Shown here: positions 10,859-16,533 of the stretch, one piece after another
How positions within the stretch are numbered: position 1 is the stretch's first letter
Layout of the letters: every line of letters begins with the position of its first letter
Assembly: GCA_023134955.1 (NCBI GenBank)
Contig: JAGLUC010000443.1
Span: 1 to 16,533, forward strand
DNA from: Methylococcales bacterium
Lineage (GTDB): Bacteria; Pseudomonadota; Gammaproteobacteria; Methylococcales; Methylomonadaceae
Reading direction: 5' to 3'
DNA length: 16,533 nt
The notes under the pieces: generated by a model
The model's database searches: none
Told to the model about the DNA's origin: nothing
Seen by the model: only the letters and a program-made list of their open reading frames with translations
Program-made: the position numbers and the translations under genes

Positions 10859-11134
10859 ATGGCAAAATTAGGAACAAAAAAAAGACCTGTTATTGTTTGG
10901 GTTCATTCGGATGAAAAGGCAAAATACGTTGCAGAAAAATGTACAGAGCATGGATGGCAATTTATTATTGGTTTTGAACCTGATAAACCAGAAGATATTT
11001 CTGATTTAGAAAAAATGTTAAATCCTTCTGCTCCAATTGTATCGGTAAAAGTAGCTAGAAATGAACCATGTCAATGTGGAAGTGGCAAAAAATATAAGAA
11101 ATGTTGTGGTTCAGGTGGTGTATTAACAACGTAA
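10859..11134 (+). CDS. SEC-C metal-binding motif protein, PBPRA1643-like
   Basis: A 91-residue cytoplasmic protein with no known function. It ends in a SEC-C zinc motif, '[13 protein letters not shown]' at 71-83, with ligands Cys71, Cys73, Cys82 and Cys83, as at the C-terminus of SecA. The N-terminal part ('[20 protein letters not shown]', 9-28) and the overall size match my recollection of the PBPRA1643 family of SWIM/SEC-C motif proteins found in marine gammaproteobacteria; this family assignment is from memory. It begins 17 bp after ftsB and 76 bp before ispD on the same strand, so it is probably cotranscribed. No Shine-Dalgarno sequence is visible. A role in metal-dependent protein or ribosome interaction would be a guess. 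Confidence 0.8.
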   Translation: MAKLGTKKRPVIVWVHSDEKAKYVAEKCTEHGWQFIIGFEPDKPEDISDLEKMLNPSAPIVSVKVARNEPCQCGSGKKYKKCCGSGGVLTT

Positions 11135-11210
11135 TATTTTATCCAGATTAAAGCTACTTCGTATATACTCCGCAAGAAGCATAATCTAAAAAAATCATTA
11201 AATATTCCCT

Positions 11211-11903
11211 ATGACAGATTTCATAAAATTCTGGGCTGTTGTTCCGGCTGCTGGTGTCGGCAAAAGAATGCAAGCAGATAAACCCAAGCAATATCTCCCG
11301 CTAGTAAATAAAACAGTTTTAGAGCATACTTTGGCGCGTTTATTACAGGCTAATGTATTTTCGGCTGTTGCCGTTGCTATCTCAAAAGAAGACCCATATT
11401 GGCCGAAGCTGAAAATATCAAAGCATAATAAGGTTATTACTGCTGATGGTGGTAAAGAAAGAGCTGATTCAGTTTTATCTGCTTTAAAATCATTAAGGGA
11501 AAAAGCGGCTGATAACGACTGGGTATTGGTACATGATGCAGCAAGACCGTGTTTAACCAGTTCAGATATTCATTTTCTAATTAAATCATTAAAAGACGAT
11601 GATGTGGGTGGAATTTTAGCTTTACCCTCGCATGATACGTTAAAAAGTGTTGATGGAAATAGCATTACAGAAACCATAGATCGAAGTGTTATCTGGCGAG
11701 CATTAACACCGCAAATGTTTCGATATGGCATGATAAAAAATGCATTGGAAAATGCCGAAGGTAATTCTGCCATCACAGATGAAGCCAGTGCATTAGAAAT
11801 GCAAGGCTTACAGCCAAAAATAGTAGAAGGACGTTCGGATAATATTAAAATTACTCGACCTGAAGATTTAGCACTCGCACAATTTTATATGGAGCATCAA
11901 TAA
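11211..11903 (+). CDS. ispD: 2-C-methyl-D-erythritol 4-phosphate cytidylyltransferase
   Basis: IspD joins CTP and methylerythritol 4-phosphate to give CDP-methylerythritol, the third step of the MEP pathway to isoprenoid precursors. The 230-residue protein (E. coli 236) has the nucleotide-binding '[19 protein letters not shown]' (11-29), with catalytic Arg19 and Lys26 matching Arg20 and Lys27 of the E. coli enzyme. It also has '[10 protein letters not shown]' (79-88), '[10 protein letters not shown]' (105-114) with the metal-binding Asp109, and '[10 protein letters not shown]' (211-220) with the substrate-contacting Lys213. The stop overlaps the ispF start by one base (TAATG), so the two MEP genes are coupled. 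The start lacks a Shine-Dalgarno sequence; the preceding bases are 'TTCCCT'. Confidence 0.96.
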   Translation: MTDFIKFWAVVPAAGVGKRMQADKPKQYLPLVNKTVLEHTLARLLQANVFSAVAVAISKEDPYWPKLKISKHNKVITADGGKERADSVLSALKSLREKAADNDWVLVHDAARPCLTSSDIHFLIKSLKDDDVGGILALPSHDTLKSVDGNSITETIDRSVIWRALTPQMFRYGMIKNALENAEGNSAITDEASALEMQGLQPKIVEGRSDNIKITRPEDLALAQFYMEHQ

Positions 11904-12376
11904 TGATTAGAATAGGTCAAGGATACGATGTACATCGTTTTATTGATGAGGGTGATGTAATACTAGGTGGTGTGAAGATAGATTATGAAAAAGGTCTGGA
12001 AGCCCATTCGGACGGGGATGTTGCTTTACATGCACTGGCAGATGCTTTATTAGGTGCCGCAGCATTAGGCGACATAGGCAAGCATTTTCCTGATACAGAC
12101 CCTGAATTTAAAGGGGCGGACAGCCGTGTGTTATTACGCCATGTCTATGGCATTGTGCAAGAAAAAGGTTATAAACTGGTTAATGCCGATATAACTATTA
12201 TTGCTCAAGTGCCTAAAATGGCTCCCTATATTGTGGCGATGTGTACAAATGTTGCGGAAGATCTAAAGGTTGCTGTTGACTGTATTAACGTGAAAGCGAC
12301 TACTACAGAAAAACTAGGTTTTGAAGGGCGCAAAGAAGGTATTGCCGTGCAAGCCGTAGTGTTAATCGAAAAATAA
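11903..12376 (+). CDS. ispF: 2-C-methyl-D-erythritol 2,4-cyclodiphosphate synthase
   Basis: IspF cyclises CDP-methylerythritol 2-phosphate to methylerythritol 2,4-cyclodiphosphate, releasing CMP, in the MEP isoprenoid pathway. The 157-residue protein has the metal ligands Asp9 and His11 ('GYDVHRF') and His43, the '[18 protein letters not shown]' block (35-52), '[18 protein letters not shown]' (57-74) and the C-terminal '[18 protein letters not shown]' (132-149) that binds the cytidine nucleotide. GGAG (11891-11894) is 8 nt before the start, inside the end of ispD. Its stop codon is one base from the stop of a convergent response-regulator gene, so there is no room for a terminator between them. 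Confidence 0.97.
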   Translation: MIRIGQGYDVHRFIDEGDVILGGVKIDYEKGLEAHSDGDVALHALADALLGAAALGDIGKHFPDTDPEFKGADSRVLLRHVYGIVQEKGYKLVNADITIIAQVPKMAPYIVAMCTNVAEDLKVAVDCINVKATTTEKLGFEGRKEGIAVQAVVLIEK

Positions 12377-12377
12377 G

Positions 12378-13022
12378 CTAGTGTTTCATAATCCCTAAAT
12401 TAGTTGCGATATGAGCTAATTCAGCAATACTGGAAACCTGTAGTTTTTTCTTGATTTGAGTGACATAGTTGGCAACAGTTTTATAGCCCAAACATAATTC
12501 ATCTGCAATTTTATGGCTGGTTAAGCCTTTAGCTAATAATCGAAAAATATCGAATTCACGAGCTGAAAAGCTTTCCAGCAATTTTTGATAATCATTTTCA
12601 CCAGTTAACTTGTTTTTTTCTTTTTGCAGACCTTCTTCTATATAAGTTATCCCATTTAGAATGCTTTCAATAGCTTCTGGTAGAATTTCTGGCGCACTAT
12701 TTTTTGTGATATAGCCTTTGGCTCCTGCACTGAGTGAGCGGCGAATAAAGACCTGTTCATCATGTACGCTAAAAACCAGAATATTTGCATTTTGATAGCG
12801 TTGAATAATTCGACGAATAGTTTCCAGTCCACCAATACCCGGCATAGACAAATCCATAACCACAATATCAGGTTGATAAGTCTGATAAAGTTGAATCGCT
12901 TGTTCGCCACTATCAGCTTCAGCCACCACTTCAATAGTCGATACAGAGGCTAATAACAGTTTGAATCCAGCGCGTACAACGGCATGATCATCAATTAATA
13001 ATAGTTTTACTTTTTTGCTCAT
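12378..13022 (-). CDS. NarL/FixJ-family response regulator (LuxR-type HTH)
   Basis: A 214-residue DNA-binding response regulator. The receiver domain (about 1-125) has the acidic pair Asp11 and Asp12, phosphoacceptor Asp57 ('VVMDLSMPG'), Ser85 and Lys107 ('GYITKNS'). A LuxR-type helix-turn-helix (about 150-197) has 'FSAREFDIFRLLAKGLT' and 'KTVANYVTQIKKKL'. The frame is open upstream to 13076, but the ATG at 13022 gives the canonical start 'MSKKVKLLLIDDHAVVRAGF' and avoids a longer overlap with the kinase. It overlaps the end of the kinase gene by 32 nt and has no Shine-Dalgarno sequence, which suggests translational coupling. It resembles the partners of HisKA_3 kinases such as UvrY, NarL and MoxX. 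Its target genes are not identifiable here. Confidence 0.93.
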   Translation of the reverse strand: MSKKVKLLLIDDHAVVRAGFKLLLASVSTIEVVAEADSGEQAIQLYQTYQPDIVVMDLSMPGIGGLETIRRIIQRYQNANILVFSVHDEQVFIRRSLSAGAKGYITKNSAPEILPEAIESILNGITYIEEGLQKEKNKLTGENDYQKLLESFSAREFDIFRLLAKGLTSHKIADELCLGYKTVANYVTQIKKKLQVSSIAELAHIATNLGIMKH

Positions 13023-14346
13023 AAGCTTTGTTTGGTTTATGTGAAACTGGAATCTGAGCATTAATCTGCATGCCATGATTGGGCTTAGATTGAAGGCTGA
13101 ATTTACCCTCCAGTATTTTTATTCTCTCTTTTATGCCCAATAAGCCGAATCCTGAGGAAATATCATCAAGCTGACAGCCCTGTCCATTATCAGAAACCAA
13201 TAAATGTAGCGTGTTTGTGTGACTATCAATAGTAAGTTTTATTGTAACCTGGCTGGCATTGGCATGACGAATGATATTGGTCAGGCATTCCTGAATTACT
13301 CTAAATACCTGAATAGTAATGCTGCCATCTAAAGTATCAACTTCATTTTCACAAAGCAGTGAAAATGAAAGCGATTGATTCTTTTCATTCCAATGATTAA
13401 TCAAGTCTTCTAAAGTAGCCTTTAGACCTAATTCCGTTAAAATCAAGGGGTGGAGTTGTTTCATCATAGAACGAACCACAATCATTAAATGATCACAAAT
13501 TTCAGTAATAGATGTGGTGATTTTTTTGGTATCGGAGTCTTTATGTGATGCAGTAACCGCCATTACTTTGATAGCGGTGAGTGATTGACCAAATTCATCA
13601 TGTAATTCTTGTGATAATCGTTGCCTTTCTTCCTCTTGAATCTTTAAGGAGTGTTGCGTTAATGCCTTATTTTGTTTTTGAGTATTATCAAGAACGTCAG
13701 TCATATGATTAATGGCATTAGCAATTTCAGCATATTCTTGAGTTGAAAAATCAGCTAGTTTTTTCTGATATTCGCCTTTTTCTACCTCTTTAAGGTTTTC
13801 AACAATAGTATTGATCGCTTGTAATGTCTTATTAAAAACCAGATGAACCGAGATAAATGTCAGCAATATCAATAATAATATTAAACTAAAAAAAGTGACT
13901 GTTTCATGCCAAACTTCAGTGATTTCATCTAAGGGTTTGGCTTGAATAATTAAGGACACAAGATCGTTGTTTAATGAAAGAATTTTATATTCAGCCTCGG
14001 GATAATCACTTAGCACAAGATTAATAAACCAAAGGGGAGGTGAGTCTTTTTTCTCGGCAGGAGGCTGATCCTGGGTAATTTTGACTATTTCCCCTGATGT
14101 TTTTTTTAGTTGAATTTTTAAATGACGTGTTTGCTTTAAAGAATTTAACCGATAGATCCAATCAGTTTCATTACTCTTAGTAGAACCCAGGCCAATTTTT
14201 ATCAATTGCAAAGCCAGGTTAATAGATGAGTCGACCTCTTCACTAACTGATTTTTTTGCTTGCCAGGTAGCAAGAGTACCTGCAAGTAAAAGAATACAGA
14301 GTGAAATTAGTAAAATCCTGATACTGAGTTGATAACGTAAGCTCAT
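12991..14346 (-). CDS. HisKA_3 sensor histidine kinase with LapD/MoxY-type sensor
   Basis: A 451-residue inner-membrane sensor kinase. Transmembrane segments lie at about 8-27 and 149-171. The periplasmic region between them has the pattern of the LapD/MoxY N-terminal domain: 'DWIYRLNSLKQTRHLKIQL' (62-80), 'PPLWFINLVL' (103-112) and 'IIQAKPLDEITEVW' (133-146). A HAMP-like region follows (172-223), then the HisKA_3 dimerisation helix with phosphoacceptor His249 ('RQRLSQELHDEFGQSL'). The ATPase domain has the N box Glu353 to Asn357 ('ECLTNIIRHA'), 'DNGQG' (386-390) and 'GFGLLGIKERI' (399-409). MoxY of Paracoccus belongs to a system controlling methanol oxidation, but nothing next to this pair identifies its target, so calling it moxY would overreach. 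It is divergent from truD across 85 bp. Confidence 0.92.
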   Translation of the reverse strand: MSLRYQLSIRILLISLCILLLAGTLATWQAKKSVSEEVDSSINLALQLIKIGLGSTKSNETDWIYRLNSLKQTRHLKIQLKKTSGEIVKITQDQPPAEKKDSPPLWFINLVLSDYPEAEYKILSLNNDLVSLIIQAKPLDEITEVWHETVTFFSLILLLILLTFISVHLVFNKTLQAINTIVENLKEVEKGEYQKKLADFSTQEYAEIANAINHMTDVLDNTQKQNKALTQHSLKIQEEERQRLSQELHDEFGQSLTAIKVMAVTASHKDSDTKKITTSITEICDHLMIVVRSMMKQLHPLILTELGLKATLEDLINHWNEKNQSLSFSLLCENEVDTLDGSITIQVFRVIQECLTNIIRHANASQVTIKLTIDSHTNTLHLLVSDNGQGCQLDDISSGFGLLGIKERIKILEGKFSLQSKPNHGMQINAQIPVSHKPNKAYEQKSKTIIN

Positions 14347-14369
14347 AAATTAAGTCATGTGATTGATTG

Positions 14370-14398
14370 AATTGCTGGGCATAGAACAAGGGTATAAT
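14370..14398 (+). promoter_or_regulatory. Likely sigma-70 promoter of truD
   Basis: A perfect -10 hexamer TATAAT lies at 14393-14398, 33 bp before the truD start, giving a short leader. The -35 is weak: TTGCTG at 14372-14377 with a 15-bp spacer, or AATTGC at 14370-14375 with 17 bp. The 85-bp divergent region must also hold the kinase promoter; a weak minus-strand pair TTAGCT/TATACC with a 17-bp spacer overlaps it. Confidence 0.5.
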
Positions 14399-14431
14399 TT
14401 ACTTATTCTTTAAAGCTAATTTACCAAAATA

Positions 14432-15472
14432 ATGAGCAATCATAAGCAATTATTCATTGAAATTCCAACTTGGGCGCATGTAAATGGTAAACCAGATAGT
14501 ACAGGGAAAATTAAAATATTTCCTAATGATTTTATAGTTGACGAACAATTATCTTTTCAAGCTGATGGCGCAGGAGAACATGCTTTTTTACAGATAGAAA
14601 AGTGTGGAGAAAATACCGAATATGTTGCCAGATTATTAGCCCGGTTTGCAGGTGTTAGACAAAGAGATGTCAGCTATGCAGGATTAAAAGATAGACATGC
14701 CAGAACTACACAATGGTTTAGTGTTTGGCTGCCAGGAAAACAAGACCCAGAATGGAAGCAGCTTGAAACAGAAGAAATTAAAATTATACAGGCAACTCGT
14801 CATGCCAGAAAGTTGAAAAGAGGTGTGTTATCAGGGAATAAGTTTCAGATATTAATAAGGCAATGGCAGGGAGATAAAGAAAAAATAGAGCAACAGTTAC
14901 AGCAAATAAAACAGCAAGGCATACCCAATTACTTTGGTGTGCAGCGTTTTGGTCATCAGGGACAGAATGTAAATAAAGCATTAGCTTTATTTGATGGTGC
15001 AAAAGTGAAAAGAGAGCAACGCAGTATTTACTTATCAGCAGCACGCTCATATCTATTCAATCAATTGCTGGCAAGTAGAGTCAATGCGGCTAATTGGAAT
15101 AAGGCGATTTCGGGCGACTGCTTTATTTTTGACCAATCGAATAGTTATTTTAAAACTGAGCGGCTCGACAATTCAGTTGTACAGAGGGCACAGGCAGGTG
15201 AAATTCATCCAGCAGGTATGATGTTTGGAAAAGGCAAGAGCGAAGTTACAGATCAAGCCCTGGTGTTTGAAAATGCAGTGGTGACTGAAAACCAGGCATT
15301 AGTAGATGGCTTGATTAAATATGATTTAACTGCAGATAGACGTGCTTTAAGAGTCTTTGTGAATGATTTGAGTTGGATATTTAAAGAAGATGCTGAATTA
15401 CTCTTGAGTTTTTCCTTACCCTCAGGCAGTTATGCGACATCGGTATTAAGAGAATTGGTTAATGTAGATTAA
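14432..15472 (+). CDS. truD: tRNA pseudouridine(13) synthase TruD
   Basis: TruD isomerises uridine 13 of tRNA(Glu) to pseudouridine. The 346-residue protein (E. coli 349) has 'IFPNDFIVDE' (29-38), the catalytic Asp87 in 'SYAGLKDRHARTTQWFS' (81-97), 'LKRGVLSGNKFQI' (128-140), 'NYFGVQRFGHQGQNV' (166-180) and the C-terminal 'LPSGSYATSVLRE' (329-341), all expected in a complete enzyme. The start has no Shine-Dalgarno sequence and follows A-rich bases. In many gammaproteobacteria truD follows ispF directly in one operon and surE comes next. Here it is separated from ispF by an opposite-strand two-component system, has its own TATAAT promoter, and is followed by a remnant region instead of surE. 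Confidence 0.95.
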   Translation: MSNHKQLFIEIPTWAHVNGKPDSTGKIKIFPNDFIVDEQLSFQADGAGEHAFLQIEKCGENTEYVARLLARFAGVRQRDVSYAGLKDRHARTTQWFSVWLPGKQDPEWKQLETEEIKIIQATRHARKLKRGVLSGNKFQILIRQWQGDKEKIEQQLQQIKQQGIPNYFGVQRFGHQGQNVNKALALFDGAKVKREQRSIYLSAARSYLFNQLLASRVNAANWNKAISGDCFIFDQSNSYFKTERLDNSVVQRAQAGEIHPAGMMFGKGKSEVTDQALVFENAVVTENQALVDGLIKYDLTADRRALRVFVNDLSWIFKEDAELLLSFSLPSGSYATSVLRELVNVD

Positions 15473-15562
15473 TAAAGCACAACTTTTTTGTTTTTATTGC
15501 TTATATAAATAACACCGTAACTTCCGTCTTATCCATTCATCTATATCACGCCGCGGATTCTT

Positions 15563-15583
15563 TACTTCGGCTATTCCGAAGTA
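15563..15583. repeat. Perfect 8-bp inverted repeat
   Basis: TACTTCGG (15563-15570) pairs with CCGAAGTA (15576-15583) around a 5-nt loop. It lies in the GC-richer remnant region. No U-run follows on either strand, so a terminator is unlikely. Confidence 0.6.
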
Positions 15584-15787
15584 CGCTTTCCAACCAAGCA
15601 GGGATTTTCTTAGCTCCGCTCTGGGGAGATCTGTTTAACTTGCGATGCAGGTTGTTGTTGAAAATAGCAGTTTGGGCAGCTGCATTAAATGTCCTGGCGA
15701 CCTGATGGTTATCCGTCGGTGATTGAGCGAATTTAAATAGCAACGCAACAATTGAGCATAGCGTGTCTATTTGGGTGACCAATACAG

Positions 15788-15810
15788 AGGGCTGGAGAGA
15801 AACCAGCCCT
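15788..15810 (-). terminator. Terminator-like hairpin after mazF
   Basis: AGGGCTGG and CCAGCCCT pair perfectly over 8 bp around a 7-nt loop, 19 bp beyond the mazF stop on the minus strand. The bases that follow (CTGTATTGG on the minus strand) are not a U-run, so this is a weak or factor-dependent terminator, or a border structure of the remnant region. Confidence 0.4.
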
Positions 15811-15829
15811 TACCCGATTAGTTGATTGC

Positions 15830-16159
15830 TTAAAATACAAACATTTCTTGAAGGGAACTACATAATTCAACTTGAGTTCCAGCATCAAGAATACCTAGTT
15901 TCTTAATTAGACGTGATCTATCAACCGCTCTAATTTGATCTAACAATATTAAACCTTTTTTGCCTTTGAATTTACATTCAACTCGACAAGGGAAATCAAA
16001 ACCCTTGCTTGTCATTGGAGCAACAAGCGTTGTAGATAATGCAGACATCTCATTGGGAGAAATAATAACACAAGGTCGGGTTTTATTGATTTCTCTACCT
16101 TGAGCTGGGTTAAGACTTACAAGCCATATTTCAAACCGACTAATATTCAAAACTACCAT
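15830..16159 (-). CDS. mazF: MazF/PemK-family endoribonuclease toxin
   Basis: A 109-residue toxin of the MazF/PemK family, which cleaves mRNA at short sequence motifs and is neutralised by the adjacent antitoxin. The N-terminal 'RFEIWLVSLNPAQGREINKT' begins the SH3-like barrel. Glu23 and Arg28 line up with Glu24 and Arg29 of E. coli MazF. 'RPCVIISPNEM' (28-38), 'TTLVAPMTSKGFDFPCRV' (43-60) and 'GLILLDQIRAVDRSRL' (69-84) are the other family blocks. The start overlaps the antitoxin stop by 7 nt, as is usual for translationally coupled toxin-antitoxin pairs. The protein appears intact. It sits at the edge of an unstable-looking region downstream of truD. Confidence 0.93.
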   Translation of the reverse strand: MVVLNISRFEIWLVSLNPAQGREINKTRPCVIISPNEMSALSTTLVAPMTSKGFDFPCRVECKFKGKKGLILLDQIRAVDRSRLIKKLGILDAGTQVELCSSLQEMFVF

Positions 16160-16407
16160 TCGAGGTCATCGTCATTGGTTAGTTTGGAATCAAGCCACTC
16201 ACTATCATTTAGCTCTTCCCCATGAGTTGCAAGTATAGTATTAATCGACTTAGCCCAACCTTGCCTTGCTTCCTGAATAGGAGTAATAAAAAGACCACCA
16301 TTAAGCACTTCGAATTTAAGCTCTTTCCCTTCAAGGTGCGCTTGCTCTATAAGTGGCTTAGGTATTCTAACGCCTTGAGAATTACCAATTCTAACTAAAT
16401 GAGCCAT
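16153..16407 (-). CDS. mazE: MazE/AbrB-type antitoxin
   Basis: An 84-residue antitoxin. The N-terminal swapped-hairpin AbrB/MazE DNA-binding domain is clear: 'LVRIGNSQGVRIPKPLIEQA' at residues 4-23. The C-terminal part (about 45-84) is acidic near its end ('DDDLEW') and is the part expected to bind and block MazF. The family represses its own operon by binding palindromes in the promoter, and such palindromes are visible upstream. GGAG (complement of 16413-16416) lies 5 nt before the ATG and fixes the start. It is the first gene of the mazE-mazF operon. Confidence 0.92.
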   Translation of the reverse strand: MAHLVRIGNSQGVRIPKPLIEQAHLEGKELKFEVLNGGLFITPIQEARQGWAKSINTILATHGEELNDSEWLDSKLTNDDDLEW

Positions 16408-16416
16408 TTGAACTCC

Positions 16417-16463
16417 AGTTACAAATAAAAAGTAACTATAATGTAATTACATTTATCCTGCAA
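16417..16463 (-). promoter_or_regulatory. mazEF promoter with embedded palindromic operator
   Basis: On the minus strand, -35 TTGCAG (complement of 16458-16463) and -10 TATAGT (complement of 16435-16440) are separated by exactly 17 bp. The spacer holds the perfect palindrome ATGTAATTACAT (16441-16452), which extends one pair further on each side. A second inverted repeat, AGTTAC (16417-16422) and GTAACT (16432-16437), overlaps the -10 box. Both are placed where a MazE or MazEF repressor would block RNA polymerase. Confidence 0.7.
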
Positions 16464-16533
16464 GAAATTACTTCTTTTAGATTGTATTTAAAAACTTACA
16501 AAAACACGTAGGGTCAGGTCGCACGCCGTTATC

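Larger units (their letters stand above)
15473..15829. other. 357-bp gap after truD with a possible gene remnant
   Basis: Nothing in this gap is recognisable. The first 70 bp are T-rich and normal for the window. From about 15546 to 15782 the base composition is visibly richer in G and C. On the minus strand this part holds an open frame of 78 codons that can only start at TTG and has no Shine-Dalgarno sequence. Its translation ('QVARTFNAAAQTAIFNNNLH' internally) matches no family I know. It could be a decayed mobile-element or transferred gene fragment, or non-coding. The two hairpins in the region are listed separately. Confidence 0.35.

Noticed and set aside
11135..11210. Imperfect inverted repeat between the SEC-C gene and ispD (GCTACTTCG with CGCAAGAAGC).
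   Set aside because: The arms contain mismatches and no U-run follows; too weak to call a terminator.
12656..12953. Other-frame open frames within the response-regulator gene on both strands.
   Set aside because: They are fully inside a gene with intact receiver and helix-turn-helix motifs and have no features of their own.
13023..13076. Longer response regulator starting at 13076.
   Set aside because: The extra 18 residues precede the canonical receiver-domain start and would lengthen the overlap with the kinase gene.

Overview
The window is chromosomal DNA from an AT-rich gammaproteobacterium. The order lolA-rarA, accA-tilS, pyrG-kdsA-eno-ftsB, ispD-ispF and truD is the usual gammaproteobacterial arrangement, and every core protein has full length and intact motifs. 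A sensor kinase with a LapD/MoxY-type periplasmic domain, a sensor type known from methylotrophs, suggests a methanotroph or methylotroph (Methylococcales-like). That placement is inference, not shown by the sequence.

Layout: (1) 70-2136, lolA and rarA, outer-membrane lipoprotein transport and replication-fork maintenance. (2) 2366-3832, an exported trypsin-like serine protease with an Ig-like domain, an accessory gene between core genes. (3) 4039-6568, accA, then a strong terminator, then tilS. (4) 6707-10841, pyrG, kdsA, eno and ftsB: CTP supply, KDO for lipopolysaccharide, glycolysis and cell division. KDO is activated with CTP, so the pyrG-kdsA pairing makes metabolic sense. (5) 10859-12376, a small SEC-C zinc-motif protein and the MEP isoprenoid genes ispD and ispF. 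(6) 12378-14346, a two-component system on the opposite strand that splits ispF from truD. (7) 14432-15472, truD. (8) 15473-16533, where surE would often follow truD: an unrecognised remnant of different base composition with two strong hairpins, then a MazE/MazF toxin-antitoxin operon on the minus strand with a clear promoter containing a palindromic operator.

The non-coding structure is the most unusual part. A 45-bp two-hairpin element lies after accA and again after eno. The two copies differ at several stem positions by changes that keep the pairing, so it behaves as a structured dispersed repeat. The start regions of accA and pyrG each carry a short direct duplication that makes a decoy ATG and a mini-ORF just upstream. 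I found no tRNA, rRNA, CRISPR array or intact insertion sequence. Nothing here amounts to a clear new defence or metabolic system.
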